Notes: generated from the sequence alone by a model not told the origin. Shown: positions 25,429-39,009, counted from the stretch's first letter. The stretch: DNA of 64,000 bases from Sclerurus mexicanus (GCA_013396755.1 VWZF01005177.1:1404643-1468642); one strand, 5' to 3'. Numbers and translations are program-made.

Positions 25429-26149
25429 TGGTCTTGTGTTCCTGTGGGACAAAGAGGGAGCTAGTGACTTGATAACTTGCCCTTACATCACCTAGAAAAT
25501 CTTCATCACAGATTAAAGCAAAAGTTCAGGACTACTAACTTTCATCCTCACTGAAGTCTTGTGACTGAATGCATAAGTACAGAAAAAAGTCTACCTCTCA
25601 GTCCATTTTTCTTTAATTCACCAGATGGCAAAGATATGGAAGGAAAAAGCAACAGCAATTTTCCTTTCCACGCCATTAAGGGAGAAAGGAAACTGGTCCC
25701 TTTGATCAGATTTTGGTCAAAGAAGCAAAGTGTTTATGGCTGATTGTGAAGGTACAGTCAAGAAATGGAAAACACCAGCTATTAGATAAGCCTCCAGCTC
25801 CTCATCTAGCTGAAGCACATTACAACATCGTCTCTTGCACATTCCCAGCCACCACTAATTAATTACTTGCAGACCTACCTCCTTTCCCTGAAAATGACAG
25901 ATGCCGGTGGTCTGCCCAGATGCATCCCCCTGCTGTCCCAGCCTCTGCCTGGCCGCCCCTGCAGGAGGCTGGCCGGCATGGTGAGTTAAGCCTAAGATTC
26001 TCAGGATTCCCCACAACATAACAGCAATGCTTCAGAGAGTCTCTGCAGCTTGTTATGAAGGATGCCGTGCATGGTTACTAGAGGGTATATTTTCATTTAG
26101 TCTGAATGCTTGGCACCCTCCGACCGTCAACAGAAGCCTAGGTAGAAAT

Positions 26150-26350
26150 AGATGGAATTATTTACTTGCACTTCCAGCGATGAAAATGATTAGTCAATTA
26201 ACTTTACTAATATACAGTCTCTTGTGAGAGGATAAGATGTCAACAAGCAAAGCTAGCCTCCAGGTCGTGTCAGAAAGAACAAGCCCTCTGGCATTTACTC
26301 TGATTTATGGTGAACTATGACAAGTATGCAAATTATGAGAATTCCCTTTT
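26150..26350 (+). promoter_or_regulatory. Candidate non-coding regulatory element
   Basis: Contains a perfect POU octamer ATGCAAAT (26326-26333) and the AT-rich string GATTAGTCAATTAAC near 26,190. A GC-richer block lies just upstream (25,900-25,980). Motif-based only. Confidence 0.25.
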
Positions 26351-26565
26351 ATGTTTACATTTGTGCATTTTTCTTTGGCTATTTCTGATGATAGGCATAT
26401 TAGTGCAGCTACTTATAATTTGATCTCATTGACAGGAAAGCATTCAGCCCAGAGACACATCCTGCAGCCCCAACTTCCTGTGCTGAGGACACTATGTTGG
26501 TAAATATCTTCAAGAGAAAAATGGCAGCTAAAATTAGACACAATGATACTACCAGAGGCAATGGG

Positions 26566-26600
26566 AAAAAAAAAACAAAACAACCAAACCAAACCAAAAC
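26566..26600 (+). repeat. A/C-rich low-complexity tract
   Basis: AAAAAAAAAACAAAACAACC followed by AAACCAAACCAAAACC. Same composition as the larger tract 1.2 kb upstream. Confidence 0.85.
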
Positions 26601-27878
26601 CATAGATGAAAAAGGTTTGTAACATGAGACAGGTTCAATTGGTTATTCAGTTGATTTAAGTAGTCCAGCTGGACAGTTATAGACAGCTACCAGTTCCATT
26701 ACATAACCATGAAGCAATGTCTTCATGAATTTCTATTTGTGCATCACTGTATCCATCCAGGATATCTAAATCTCTTTTCAGTTCACTTGTACAGGATAGC
26801 TTCTGGCATATAGTCCTTTATGTGTTATACACACCACATAATATAATTTCTTGGTGTCTCGAGTCATGTAGGTGCTTCAAGCTTTCTCCATCTGAATGGC
26901 CAGCTCAGAAACCAAACATATCATGAACATGGATAGCCTGGACCAGAGGTTTCCATTCATTTTATGCAAATTCAACTTCACCCTCTCAACAGTGCTTCCA
27001 CCCTCCTGGGAGGTTTTACTCTCCCTCTGCTAATCTGCTGCTCTCATTCTACCAAAGGAAACAGAGCCCTGCAGAACAGGAACAAGAAACAGAGTTCCCT
27101 CACACACAACTATCTGAGTGAAACTCTTTAGGAATAAATTTTATAAGCACTCTTTGTGTCAAAACTGCCCCTGTCTCTCAGTTTGACTCCTCACGTGAGG
27201 AGGTCTCCCATGGGAAGTCTATGAACTCTCCATGTCTGTGATTTCAGTGGGCAGTTTTGGTGAAGAGTCAATCCAGATATTATGTTCTTCAGAGAGCATG
27301 CTTTAGAGATTTTCTCTGAACATTCACTTTCCATCTTTGGCAAGAGTCACTCAGAGCAATTTGAACTCTTTAAGAATGCCAAGAATCCCTTCAGAAACCA
27401 AGGTGATTCACTCCAGCTGATGGCCAACACATAGCCTAGAACATGAGGCGCAACATGCCTATACTTATCCATATCACCATAAAACCAAAACCTGTCTGTA
27501 TCTTTCTGACCATTTCTGTGCATGTAGATATCTTGGTTGTTCTAGCACCAGCAACAGTGGCCTAGCATCAGCAGCAAGCACATTATTTGGGTTTGATTCC
27601 AGCCGAAACTTCTCTCACACATCTGTAAAGAGGTTAGAAGGGAGTTCAAATGGCATCCTATCTTACCGTAGGCAGAGCAGTCAGATGCAATTTATTTTTT
27701 CTATTGGAGGCTACCTACAAAGGTCTCCAGTCACTGGCATCCCCAGGTATCAGCTCTGAATGAAACTGCACATCTCAACACTTCCAAGGTTTGTATTCAC
27801 ATCTAAACATTGAGCAGATCCACAAGGGTAAAGTCGATGCAAAAAAATCTCTCATCTGAGTGAATCCTGAACATTAGC

Positions 27879-27971
27879 ATAAACATTAGTATTTTCAGTA
27901 GACAGACTTGTTTTCCTAATTATATAATACAATTCATGCTCTTGAAATTAAGAAAATTAGGCAAATTTCTT
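27879..27971 (+). repeat. Diverged direct repeat, copy A
   Basis: Shares an ordered series of words with copy B at 28641-28738: AAACA(TT/CC)AGTATTT, CAGTAGA, AGACTTGTTT, (T/A)GCTCTTGAA or CACTCTTGAA, TTAAGAAAA and AAATTTCTT. Spacing between words differs slightly. No transposon family was recognised. Confidence 0.6.
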
Positions 27972-28640
27972 TAGAGTATAGGAGTATTTCCACAGCAGCT
28001 TTCAGATCAGTGAAAGGGAAGAGAAGAGGCAACACCATTGGTCTTTGCCTTCTTGAAGAGCTGCCACATGCTCCAACTAGTGACATCCTCTCTGCCAATA
28101 ACTTCACAGGAGGTCCAGCACTTCTGCTGGGAAAACTACAGAACACAGAACTGTTTCTTCCTTTTTTTTTTTGGTTGTCTGTGAAAAAAATTGGAAAGCT
28201 TTGGAAAAATTTGAAGGAAACATTTTCCACATGGAAAGGATGATTTCTCTTGGAAGAAACAGTAAAGGAATCTCTGGTGTCTTTTTCTTAAAGAACATAG
28301 CTGCTGAACATCAAGCAACCAATCTTCTCTCTATAAAAATTAAGCCTTTCACATGACTTTACCCCATTGGAAAACTTCCAGCTTTGTATTATTAAATTCC
28401 TCTCTTCCTTAGGTCAAATGGCTTAATATTGTTCATTGTTAGCAATACAAAAATATCTCCATGTACATGTTCATGAAGTAAAACTGAATATTAAGTATTA
28501 GATCGACTTTCATTATTTAAACATGAAGAACATATATACAAACAACAAAGTTCTTAGGAAGAGGTGATGTAAGCAAACAGATAAAAAACATTACTCTTCT
28601 TGCAAAGCTTTAACCTTTTGTACTCTTAAACCAGCCAGGA

Positions 28641-28738
28641 TTAAACACCAGTATTTCCACTATTTCCAGTAGAAACTTAGACTTGTTTCTCTAACTAAAC
28701 AGAATAAGTCACACTCTTGAAGTTAAGAAAAATTTCTT
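28641..28738 (+). repeat. Diverged direct repeat, copy B
   Basis: Second copy of the roughly 95-bp segment, 760 bp downstream in the same orientation. It begins TTAAACACCAGTATTT and contains ACTCTTGAAGTTAAGAAAAA, matching CTCTTGAAATTAAGAAAA in copy A. Confidence 0.6.
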
Positions 28739-31700
28739 TTTTGGTTATAAGTAAGCAGCCCACATTAACATTTCAAACTCCCGTCATTAGAAAACAAATA
28801 ACTACAAGAAAATCTGAAAAACCTTGTTACCTGTTGAAAAACCTGTTACTTTCTGGGGCTTCAAAACATTCAGAAACTCTGCATCTCCAACTCTAACAAG
28901 AAGACAGCAGAAATTACTCAGGGCACTAAAAAATACATGAAGTATGTTGAACAAATAAACTTTTTTAAGCTCTTGGTTTAGCTATATTAGGGTTCAGTTG
29001 GTAACATAACATGAGAATATACTGGATACAAGAGGGAGATATGTCCTATTTTATTAAGCAGAGGTTATGTCAGAACCTGAAATGAAAGAGGAAACAAACA
29101 TTTTTCCTACTTTGGAAGAAAAACAGCCATTGTCATGATAATATAATTTAGATATTTCCCTTTTTTTTCCTGATAGAAAAGAACAAAACAAGACTTAAGT
29201 CACTGGTTCTGAGAAGTACTAGGCCTTATCTGCTGTTAGGAATATCTACACAAGTCACTTGGAGGCATGTCTCTGCAGGTCCCTGTGTTCCTGCCAAATC
29301 ACTAGTAACAGAAACAATGTGAAATAAAAAAAGTGAGCTCATCATATGAGCTCATTTATCCTACTGAGTCCTGAGAACAGCAGCATGGAATGGGAGTAAG
29401 GACTGGGAAAGTACCCATCATTTGGTACAGTCACAGTCTTTTTAAACGCCCACTTCTCACGCCCTCCATGGATAAGTCATATGCAATAAATCATGGGGTC
29501 AAATCTTCAGGAGTCAGCAAGGTTTATTTGTCTTAAAATCACTTTGGAGGAAGCTTAATAGCAGAGCCTGCAGGATGCAGCCTTTCGATATGGGAAGAGC
29601 CTCAGCAGTAACAGGAGTGGGATCTTCCATGGAAGCGAGCCTGTGCAACCTCTCTTGGTAACTACCAACCAACACTAAATGAAATAGTCTCTGCTCTGAG
29701 TACACAGCTCACTTCATACACACTTAGCTATGCAGCAGTGTGTATAGGTGGGTGTGCATGCACACATATAACTTCTAAGATATTGAAACAAAAGCCCTCT
29801 GATGCACATATCCTGGAGGAAAAGATGAGAGAACAGATGCTGGATAAGTGTTAATTGCATTGCATGTAGCAATACTGTGAGATATTCAAACAGTCTAATG
29901 ATGAACACAGTAGCTGAATATATGGGAAGTAGAAATGATTTTTAGTATAATATCTCTAAACCGGAATTTGTGTAATCAAACTCTTTAAAACACATCTAGA
30001 CTTGCCTGCTGCTAAGAACAGTACCAATATGAATATAAAGCAATCTATATTAATTATGCATATACTATGGTTAAGACCAGGTTGGTGGTTATTAATTTTA
30101 AAAGATGAAGTATGTCATGCAATCTTATGTTTTATAGACCCAGCTCAGAAAAATATCTTATCTTCGAACCTGGGCTTCTGCCCCAAGGAACAATTTGCTG
30201 AATGAAAGCCTTGGATGATTGGAGCCAGAAATGAGTTTCAGAAGCATAAGATACTTCTATAAAACTGTGCAGGACAGCCATAGGCACCTCTCCTCTTACA
30301 CAGGCAGCTGCTCCAGAAATACTCACTTGTTTACTGCCGGCAGCGTGCACACAAGGAGCGCACGCCTCCACTCCTGCGCCGCATGTAACGAGGGAGTGCG
30401 TGCCTGCTGAATCCTCCTGTCAGCAGACCTTCTCGGTTTTCACTTCTTCTTTGTTACTTTGCAAACTCTCAGCTATTTTTTCCTGAGCCGTAACACGGGG
30501 GCTCTTAGAGATTATTGCCATTCTCCCCCTGCCTGTCATACACCTTGTTTCCAAGTATGGTCACTATGAGGAGACTGTCGCTTGGAGCCTTTGTGGAAAA
30601 TTAATGGCAGACAGGAAAGGGCAAAAAAGACAGGACAGATGGCTCTGTCACCACCACCAACCTGATGCCATGAGAGCTCTTCAGTGCCTTTGCAAATGCC
30701 ACTCTGTTCCACAGACTTACTCTGAAGTTGATCCAATCGCAATCTTGACAGCTGTCTTTCTTCTTTTTTATAAGATTTTTCCTTGTCCTTTGACTTCCCA
30801 GGCTCATCCACGTGGCAAATTCAAAAGGTCAGTTTTTAAATTAGTGACTGGGTGCTGATGGTCTGAAATACTGTTTAACTATAAGAGTATTGGCATCTTG
30901 CTAGAAGTGGTGTTGAATAGTGTTGTTAATAGGGCTTGTTTACTTGTTGGTTAAAATCCAAATTGAGTCAGCTGAGACTCAAAGATGCAATGAGTAAACT
31001 TCTAATTCAAGTAGGCAAATGGAGTGATGTCACCTCACTTTATTCTTTAAATGACATTCTGTCTAGTTTCACTTTCACAGTGAAACATGCACCCAGAGTA
31101 TATTTGGTGCACATTGGAAGCACGAAGACATGCCTCCCCTTATGTGAGCGGTGCCAGACAAACTGTGGTTTGGTTTATGCACATACTGAAGGAAAGATAC
31201 CACTAGGATTTTATGTGTTTAAAACATAATGAACTTCAAAAGAATAAATAAACTGTGATGTGACACCAGGCCATACAATCAGAGTCTGCAGAGATAATGC
31301 TAATCCCTCTGAAGAAGCAGGGCTATGATCACTAGTTATGTAGTTTCAACCTACAAAATTGTAATTATAGGAAAGGTTCTACATCGCACACATCCCAAGA
31401 TAGTTTGCTGCTATGCAAGAACAATTCATGTGCTTTCAAAGCCTGGGATGTTTGTAGAATTTTGTTAATTAGAAGAACATTTTCAGATTTGGACAAAATT
31501 TTAAAAAATGGAGAGTCAGCCTGATGACCAGAAAAGCTAGTGCTATGATGTGATCTGGGGTGGAACCATTTGCCTAAATGTGAAAATGTGTCACTGTCCC
31601 AAATCTACAGACAGTATTTAACTGTGGCCACAATGTGAAGAAATATCTGAGATCTGGAGTACCGTGGGAACATTAATGGGAATTCTGGGACAGAAGTAAA

Positions 31701-34700
31701 CAGATCATCGCTCACAGGGGATTTTTGCCATTCCTGTATCTCTGAAGGTACAGGCTGTTTACCTACAACCAGGTCTAACCCCTACTTGATGTTGGCTTTT
31801 CCCATGATGGTTTTGTGGTGCACACCAACACTACTGCGTGCTGAAAAGTGTTTTGCTGTAAACCTGGCTAGAGATTGCTTTCAGTAAGACAGCTGACACC
31901 CACCTTCTGCAGTGGAAAGAGCTTTCTCTGTTGCTGTGAAACTGGGACAGGGTTGCCATCATGCCACTATATCATAGTCAGCAATGTCATTCCTTATGGA
32001 GAAGCCCGCTATTCCACATGCTCAAACAGGTTAATTTTATTTACCTAACCAAAGTCATCCTCAAGCCTGATTACATGAAAATCACACTGTTGAAGTTTCA
32101 GTATAAAATGAAACTCCAATCTGGGCCAAAAAGTACTCATTCTATAGTGATGTGATGCAACTATGGCTGAATAGAAAGTGTTAAAAGAATTTGCATGGCC
32201 TGCCTCAAAAATGGACCTGAAATAACTGAGCTTGCTATGCTGTAGTATTTAAGCTTCTGGGACCAAACGCTGTGACATTAATGGACATATCAAAGACCAC
32301 ATTGTGATATTCTGCAGCAGGGGTAAACTCTGAATTTATCAAAACAGAAGCTGACTAAGGTATGTAGCAGCAAGATTTCAGGAATATTAAGGATGAGGCA
32401 CTCTTACTGTCATAAAGCAATCATTGATTAGTTTTCTAGATTCACCTGAATTGTTCAGTATTCCTCCTGTTTCTTTGAGCAAGATGATGTAACTGAGTTA
32501 CACTGTTTCCACCAGACCTCATTTCTGCTATATGTTCAGACAGATTAGAATGAGAGAATTAGAATGACAGATTAGAATTTTTTCATTTGCATTTACAAAG
32601 CAAGACAGTGGGCAGTGACAATATCCGTTATGGGGTTAAACAGGGAAAGCTGCAAGTGACTGTGTGGCAACATGTCTGTTTAACAGAAAGATGGTCCTAC
32701 CTTGTCTGGGCTTCATTGATATATTAGTGCTCAATGCCACAAACAACAAACAGGTTGCTCAGCTGCAAACCCCACTGGAGACATCACTATTGAATCTGTT
32801 GCAGACAAAACGGGGTCTCATGGTCATTTACCTTCAGGCCTGGGAACATCTGTTTGTGTGTTCTGCATCCTGTCCTAGCTTTAACCAGAGCCTGAAAGCA
32901 AAACAATGTTGCTGAGAAGGGCATCAAAACTTTACTGCTCTTCAATATTCATTCTTGGTGTTGGGCATGCTGAGCATAGGAGATGCCATGATGCAGTCCT
33001 TCATGAAGGAACTTTGAATTAACATGTATGTGTAATTTTTTATAATCTTCTTATATTGATGAAGTGGGCAGCGTCCACACTCCCTAAATTCACTGAGCGT
33101 CATCATCTTCATCTTTTCCAGTTAGGAGCAGAAATATCTACCTTCCTTTCTTGATATATTTATCTCATTATCTCTGTTCCTCTACCTTTTTATTTGTTTT
33201 GAAACTTTCCCTAATACATTGCCCCTACTCCCCCTCTTTAACTCATCATGCATTCTATTGTTTGTTCAGCCGGATGACTTGGCTTTCTCAGCCCTGGCCC
33301 AGATTTGGCATTTCTACTTGTTGCCCTTGCAGAATATAAGTAATAAAATTTAGTCAACAGAAGACGAGCACAGGACTTCTGTTTTTACAGATGGGAGGTT
33401 TTGTTCATGTTTCCACCTTATAGATATCATTTAGACATATCAAAATGTATCAGATAATTTCCTACTATTACATTTCCATGTCAACAAATGCTATAATCCC
33501 TACAGGAAAGTTATGTAATGATGAATGGGAGGGAAGAGTCCCCTGTAATCTCCATGAGAGAATAGATACTGTGCCATTCCTTAGCTTCTTATTCAAGTCT
33601 CAGAAGCACGGCCTCCTTGGCCATGTTCAATTCTTACTCTGTGTTCCCTCTTTTTATGGCAATAATTATATGTCACCTTCATGAGTTCTCACTGGGATAG
33701 TTGCAGAGGGAGTTTAGGAATATCAGGTTCTTAGGCAATGCACAAAGCCTAACATGAGGTTACTTTTTCCAGGCTGCACGCCTGAGTCAGGTGCTTGATG
33801 GAGGGTAACTAACATTTGCCAACTTAGCACATGCTTGAAAAACAAAGGTGTTGTTAGAGTAAGCCTTGAGTTATTTGCACAAAATTGGACTGCAGTTCCT
33901 CCTCTTGGCAGCAAGCCTTGGTGCTGTGAAGAGCCTACATGAGGCCTAACGGAAGAGTAAATACAAAAATACTTGTGATTTAATGATTTCATTTACCAGA
34001 TAGATGAAGAAAGAACATTTTTCCATAAAGAGCCTCAAATTTGAAGATGAGGCTATATCCCAGGGTTGAATTTCGGTAGTGACTCCTCAGTGGCAATGTG
34101 TGAATAATAACCTCAGGATCAAGACTGTCTGCTTTAGGAACATTGGAAATGGGGAGATGGAACACCTCTACTGTGCAGGTTCATCTGGGAAGGAAGTGTG
34201 TGCTCTCCCTGGACTGCAGGCTAGAAAGGAGGGTGCTGCCTGGAGGTATAGACAGAGCGGACCAAGAAGAGCTCCAGAAACAGATGAGGGTAGACACATT
34301 ACATCTCCCCATCAGCCATGTCTTCTGTTTTCTCCTCTTTCCTACTACATTCAACCTTCTGGAAGAGCAACTCAAGTGCTGCAGGTGTTGTGAATCAGAG
34401 ATTAACAAATGGATAAAATCTCCATCTTTACTACTCCAAAACTTACAAGCAATAAAATGAGCTACTGAGAGCTGCAAATTACTGGGAGGGAGAAAGGGAT
34501 CACATCATCCCTTTTTTCTACTAACAAAAAGTCTGCACTGAAAAGTAGAGACCAAGACTTTGGCCCTCATGGAATGCCATCCTGTCTTTCAGAAGCAACG
34601 TGAAGGCAAGGATAGTTATGTCACAGTGGTAGCGGACCCTTTGCAGTGCCTACCTGTGAAATAACTGCTTTGTACTTATTGTAGTCTGGGGAACGCAGAA

Positions 34701-35254
34701 AGACCAGCATTACTCAGCATACACTGTGTTGCAGCAAAGGTGGAAACAAGAAGGTCATGCACACAGACTCAGAAGTCATGTTCTGGGTAAGCAAATAATA
34801 GAGAGGAAGGGGAAAGAATTGGGCTGCTGCATGGGTCTGGCAGAGGAAGGGTCAGGAGTCAGGGCTATATGAACATGACATGCATATGGCCTTAGTAATA
34901 AATGATGCTTAGAATAGACAGGATGCCTAGGAGGACACAAGTAAGGTGTTGGATAACAACTTATTAAATGTCAAGTGAATGAAAACTGTCTTCTACACCA
35001 GGTCAGGTGAGTTCTAATTAATTCTGCCTGTGTCAGCAAAATGGGTAGGAACGTGCAGCTGAAAAGCAGTTACATGAGGCTGAATAAGATGACTGTATTG
35101 CTTGGACATTTTGAGTAAGAGACACATTTTGCAGGATGTGATGGTTACACTGCCTTTCTGAGGCACATGTAGTGCTTATGAGCAATAAACAAGGAAAACT
35201 TACCGAACTGCCCCTACTTGTGGTGGGGAAAGAGTGAAGGTGGAGGGCTGGGGG
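28739..35254. other. Intergenic, no gene seen
   Basis: Ordinary AT-leaning DNA. A small CpG cluster sits at 30,335-30,405. Open frames stay below about 105 codons and overlap each other on both strands without a coding signature. Confidence 0.65.
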
Positions 35255-35322
35255 TGGGGATATTGGGACTAGTGGATCTTTAAAATCCCTTCCAACCCAA
35301 GACATTTCATTCTATGATTCTA
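35255..35322 (+). mobile_element. CR1 LINE 3' tail fragment
   Basis: Short CR1 terminus containing AAATCCCTTCCAACCCAAGA and ending CATTCTATGATTCTAAAA. Only the last 60-70 bp are recognisable; it may begin further upstream in diverged sequence. Confidence 0.75.
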
Positions 35323-35734
35323 AAACCATGGAGACTGTGATCGAAATTATAGAAGAGTAAATTAATGCAGTTAGAATATTGACCTGGATGGCTTCTATAA
35401 CAGAGGAAAATGAATAAAAAGGCAAAGGTTATGTAAAATGTAACATGTGGGTGTAGTCTGAGGGAAAATGTGTGATGAAATGAAGTCTCCCCTAAGACAA
35501 AACACAGACAAGGACATGATTGCCTCTAGGCTAGACTTCTTGCTCACCAGAATTTGGAACATATTGTTTCTTCATTCATCCTTATCTGCTTTCTAGTACC
35601 AAAGATGCATTGCTCTAATATTCCTTCAAAAAGCCTGCATTACCCTGGGAAGCTCATGGATAAACAACACCTTTCACCATATGGCTGGTTCTTGTTTTCC
35701 AAAGAAAGTATTCTGAAGGGGAAGGCTGCTGATC

Positions 35735-35796
35735 CCATTTTGATTGAACTTGATGATCCTAAAAGTCTTTTCCAACCTTCACAATTCTATGATTTT
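35735..35796 (+). mobile_element. CR1 LINE 3' tail fragment
   Basis: Contains ACTTGATGATCCTAAAAGTC, TTTTCCAACC and the terminus CAATTCTATGATTTTC, all in the normal CR1 order. It lies 413 bp after another CR1 tail on the same strand and is probably an independent old insertion. Confidence 0.65.
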
Positions 35797-36859
35797 CTTC
35801 ATATGTTTGGAAAAGCTTTTTAGTTGTCTGTCTCTGAATTTGTTTTTGGAAAAGCTAAAGAACCAGAAAAGTGACATTAACATTTCAGGGCTACAGAGGT
35901 AAACCGGAAAGCTTCACCAGCAGTTCTGAACATGTAGAAGTTCCTCTGGTCAACTTAAATTTGCCGCCTCTTGGGAACAGTTCCTCAACAAGTGGGCAAG
36001 GTGAATAATTTATTAAAGAGCTCCACTCTCCAAGATTTAGGAAGGAATTGAGCTGTGATAATAATTCACAGCATATTGCAAGTGCTGTATTAAACCTGTT
36101 TTTCTTTCCTCCATTCCACCACCTCCTTTTGTTAGGAAGGATGCAGGGAAGGGTTTTTTTCAGGAGAGAGTTCTATTAATGACGTTTGCAAGAATAGATG
36201 TAGAGAATGAGCACATTTTTTAAATATTGTCTCCATGATAGGTGTAATACACTCTTTTATGAAACCAATGGAAATAATTCTTCCATATTTCCAAAGGCCC
36301 TGGGAGTTCAGAGTGTCACTTAGGCACCATCAACTTTTATTATTTGATCTGACTCTTAAAACATTGGCAGTTGCAATTAGTCAATATATGTATCCAGAAA
36401 GACAAGCATCAATAATGTCAGCCAAAAGAGATATGTGAGTAGCTTCTGTATATAGATGACATTTGTTACTACTGTGGAGACTGAGATGAATAGCTCTGTG
36501 TGACCAGGCTCAGACAACAGGCTCTTCATGTCTGCATAAGAGTGCCTTAATGGCAGTTTGGCCGTCTACACTGATAGACATTTTTAAACTTTTTCAGAAA
36601 GCTGCAGTTGGTGTGCTGCTTAGTTAGCTGTTTAGAGCAGACTCAGTCTACATTAAACTCTTGCTATAGAAAGTACAAAAGAAAGCAGTAAGCAACTCAG
36701 AGGCGGCAGAAAATAGCAGCTGGGCCAACACTGCTCACTGGTAATAAGTGGGAAAGGTGAAACTCAAAAGCAAAAAGAATGTATTAAAAAAATTGAACAG
36801 AAAGCCCTCCAATTAAACCTTATGTGTTTGAAATTATTTAGCAGCTCAACTCAGAGATG

Positions 36860-38553
36860 TAGAGGCTATAATATTTAAGGAGGAATCCATCTTAGTTGGA
36901 AAACTAAGTGGAGGGAAGACCCTGGTAACAAAGGACACTGAGAAGGCAAAGTTACCGAATGCTTTCTTTGCATCAGTCTTCACTGAAAAGACAAGACCAG
37001 TCCTCAGGAAGGTCTGACTCAGGAAACCAAGGTAAAGGAATGTTGGAAGGAAAACTTTCCCTTAGTCAAAAACGATACGGTTAGAGAACACCTAGGCAAA
37101 CCTGACATCCACAAGTCCATGGGCCCTGACGGGATGCATTCACGAATCCTGAGAGAGCTGGCAGACACCATAGCAAGACTGCTTGCGATTATCTTTGAAA
37201 GGTCATGAAGTTCGGGAGAGGTGTCTGAGGACTGGAAGAAAGTAAATGTCATTCTGGTCTTCAAAAAGGGCAAGAAGGAGGACCCAGGGAGCTACTGGCC
37301 AGTCAGCCTCACCACAATCCCAGGAAAGGTAGTAGAGAACCTCATTCTAGAGGCCATCTCTATCCAGGTGGATGACAAGAAGTTGATTAGGAGTAGTCAG
37401 CATGGATTCACTAAAGGTAAATCATGCTTGACCAACCTAATTGCCTTCTACAACGGAACAACTACCTGGATGGATGAGGGGAGGGCACTGGTTTTTGTCT
37501 ACCTCAACTTCAGTAAGGCTTTTGACACTGTCTCTCAAAATCCTATTTAGCATACTTGGGAAGTGTGGACTGGATGAGTGGACAGTGAGGTGGATTGAGA
37601 GCCCCCAGTGGTCAAAATTGGACCCAGTATTGTTTAACTTATTCATCAATGACTTGGATGAAGAGGCAAATGCCTCCTTAGGAAGTTTGCTGGTAACAGA
37701 AAGTTGGGAGGAGTGGCTGATACCTCAGAGTGCTGTGCAGCCCTTCAGAAGGACCTCTACAGGTTGAAGGGATGGGCAGAGAAGAACTATCTGAAGTTCC
37801 TCAAAGGAAAGTGCAGGGTCCTGAGCTTGGGGAAGAATAAGCCCAGGCAACAGTACAGGCTAGGAACCAACCTGCTGAAAAGCAGCTCTGCAGAGAAGGA
37901 CCTGAGGGTCCTGGTGGACAAGTTGTCCATGAGCCAGCAGTGTGCCCTTGTGGCCAAGAAGGCCAATGGTATCCTGGGATGCATTAGAAAGAGCATTACC
38001 AGCACATGATCCTGGCCCTCTACTCAGCCTTAGTGAAGTCACATCTGGAGTGCTGTGTCCAGCTTTGGGCTCCTCAGTACAAGAGAGACATGGAAGTCCT
38101 GGAGCTGGTCCAGCAGAGGACAAGAAATATGATTAAGGTACTGGAGCTTCTCTTACAAGGAAATGCTGAGAGAGTTCAGCTCTTCAGCCTTGAGAAGAGA
38201 TGACTGAGGGGGGACCCCATCAATGTATAAAAGTATCTGAAGGGAGGGTGTCAAGAGGATGGAACCAGGCTCATCTCAGTGTTGCCAAGCAATGACACAA
38301 GGGGCCATGGGCAGAAACTGATGCACAGAAAGTTCCATCTGAACATGAGGAAGAACTTCTTCACTGTGCCAGTGAATGAGCACTAGAACAGGTTGCCCAG
38401 AGAGGTTGTGAGTCTGCCTGACAGGAGATATTCAAGAACTGTCTGGATGCAATCCTGTGCCATATGTCCTAGGATGACCCTACTTGAGCAGGGAGATTGG
38501 ACCAGATGACCCTCTATTGTCCCTTCCAACCTGACCCATTCTGTGATTCTGTA
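36860..38553 (+). mobile_element. CR1 LINE, 5'-truncated, with dead reverse transcriptase
   Basis: A 1.7-kb CR1 copy, the longest mobile element in the window. It keeps part of ORF2 and the whole 3' region, ending CCCTTCCAACCTGACCC and TTCTGTGATTCTG near 38,553. The endonuclease and ORF1 are absent (5' truncation). The left edge is uncertain; clear similarity begins near 36,925. No target-site duplication was recognised. Confidence 0.9.
36925..38203 (+). pseudogene. CR1 ORF2 reverse transcriptase remnant
   Basis: Recognisable RT pieces occur in order but in three frames. AFFASVF-like text lies near 36,960. From 37,221 come VNVILVFKKGKKEDPGSYWP and QHGFTKGKSCLTNL, then motif A as VYLNFSKAFDTVS. 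A shifted frame gives CGLDEWTVRWIES and DPVLFNLFINDLDEE. The first frame returns with KFAGNRKLGG and the thumb-like segment up to 38,009; the end (HLECCVQLWAPQYKRDM) is in a third frame. Catalytic Asp in motif A is Asn (37506-37508), and the usual FADD is FAGN (37692-37697). A segment between WIE and DPVLFN is deleted. It cannot encode an active enzyme. Confidence 0.88.
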
Positions 38554-38772
38554 ATTTTCTGGCCTCTCTCAGACATTTCTGATCTCTGTGTGTCTCTTCT
38601 TTGCTCTTCCATAACCTTAAGAAAAATGAACATTCTCTCTCCCTTATTGTTTTCACAGAAGAGCACATACAAATCAATTCTTGAATACTATCTTTTCTCT
38701 TTGATTGAGTAGAATGACAACAGTGACAAAATTAAGTAGAAAATTTACTTTTGCATAAAGAACCAGGAAATA

Positions 38773-38809
38773 CTATTTTGAGAAAACTCTTGAAGTTTTC
38801 TCAAAATAG
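38773..38809. repeat. Perfect 16-bp inverted repeat, 5-nt loop
   Basis: CTATTTTGAGAAAACT (38773-38788), loop CTTGA, then its exact reverse complement AGTTTTCTCAAAATAG (38794-38809). It lies about 220 bp past the end of the long CR1. No poly-T tract or gene suggests termination or a functional RNA. Confidence 0.9.
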
Positions 38810-39009
38810 AAGACTTAATGAACAATTCAAAGTGCTAAGCTACTTTTCCAGGAGGGAGGAATCTGTAGCACCTCTTGTAACTGCCTATCATTTCAAAAGG
38901 CATTGAGTGGCCATCATTTAAATTTATGTTAATGGGTAAAAACAGAACTTTTCTTGCAGAGGGAGTCAAAGGTTCAGAGTTGAGAGAAGTAATCATGTGT
39001 GTTTTAATG

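Noticed and set aside
27558..27601. tRNA-like A-box (TGGCCTAGCATC) and B-box (GGTTTGATTCC) words
   Set aside because: The two boxes are about 12 nt too close for a tRNA, and no acceptor or anticodon stem forms around them.
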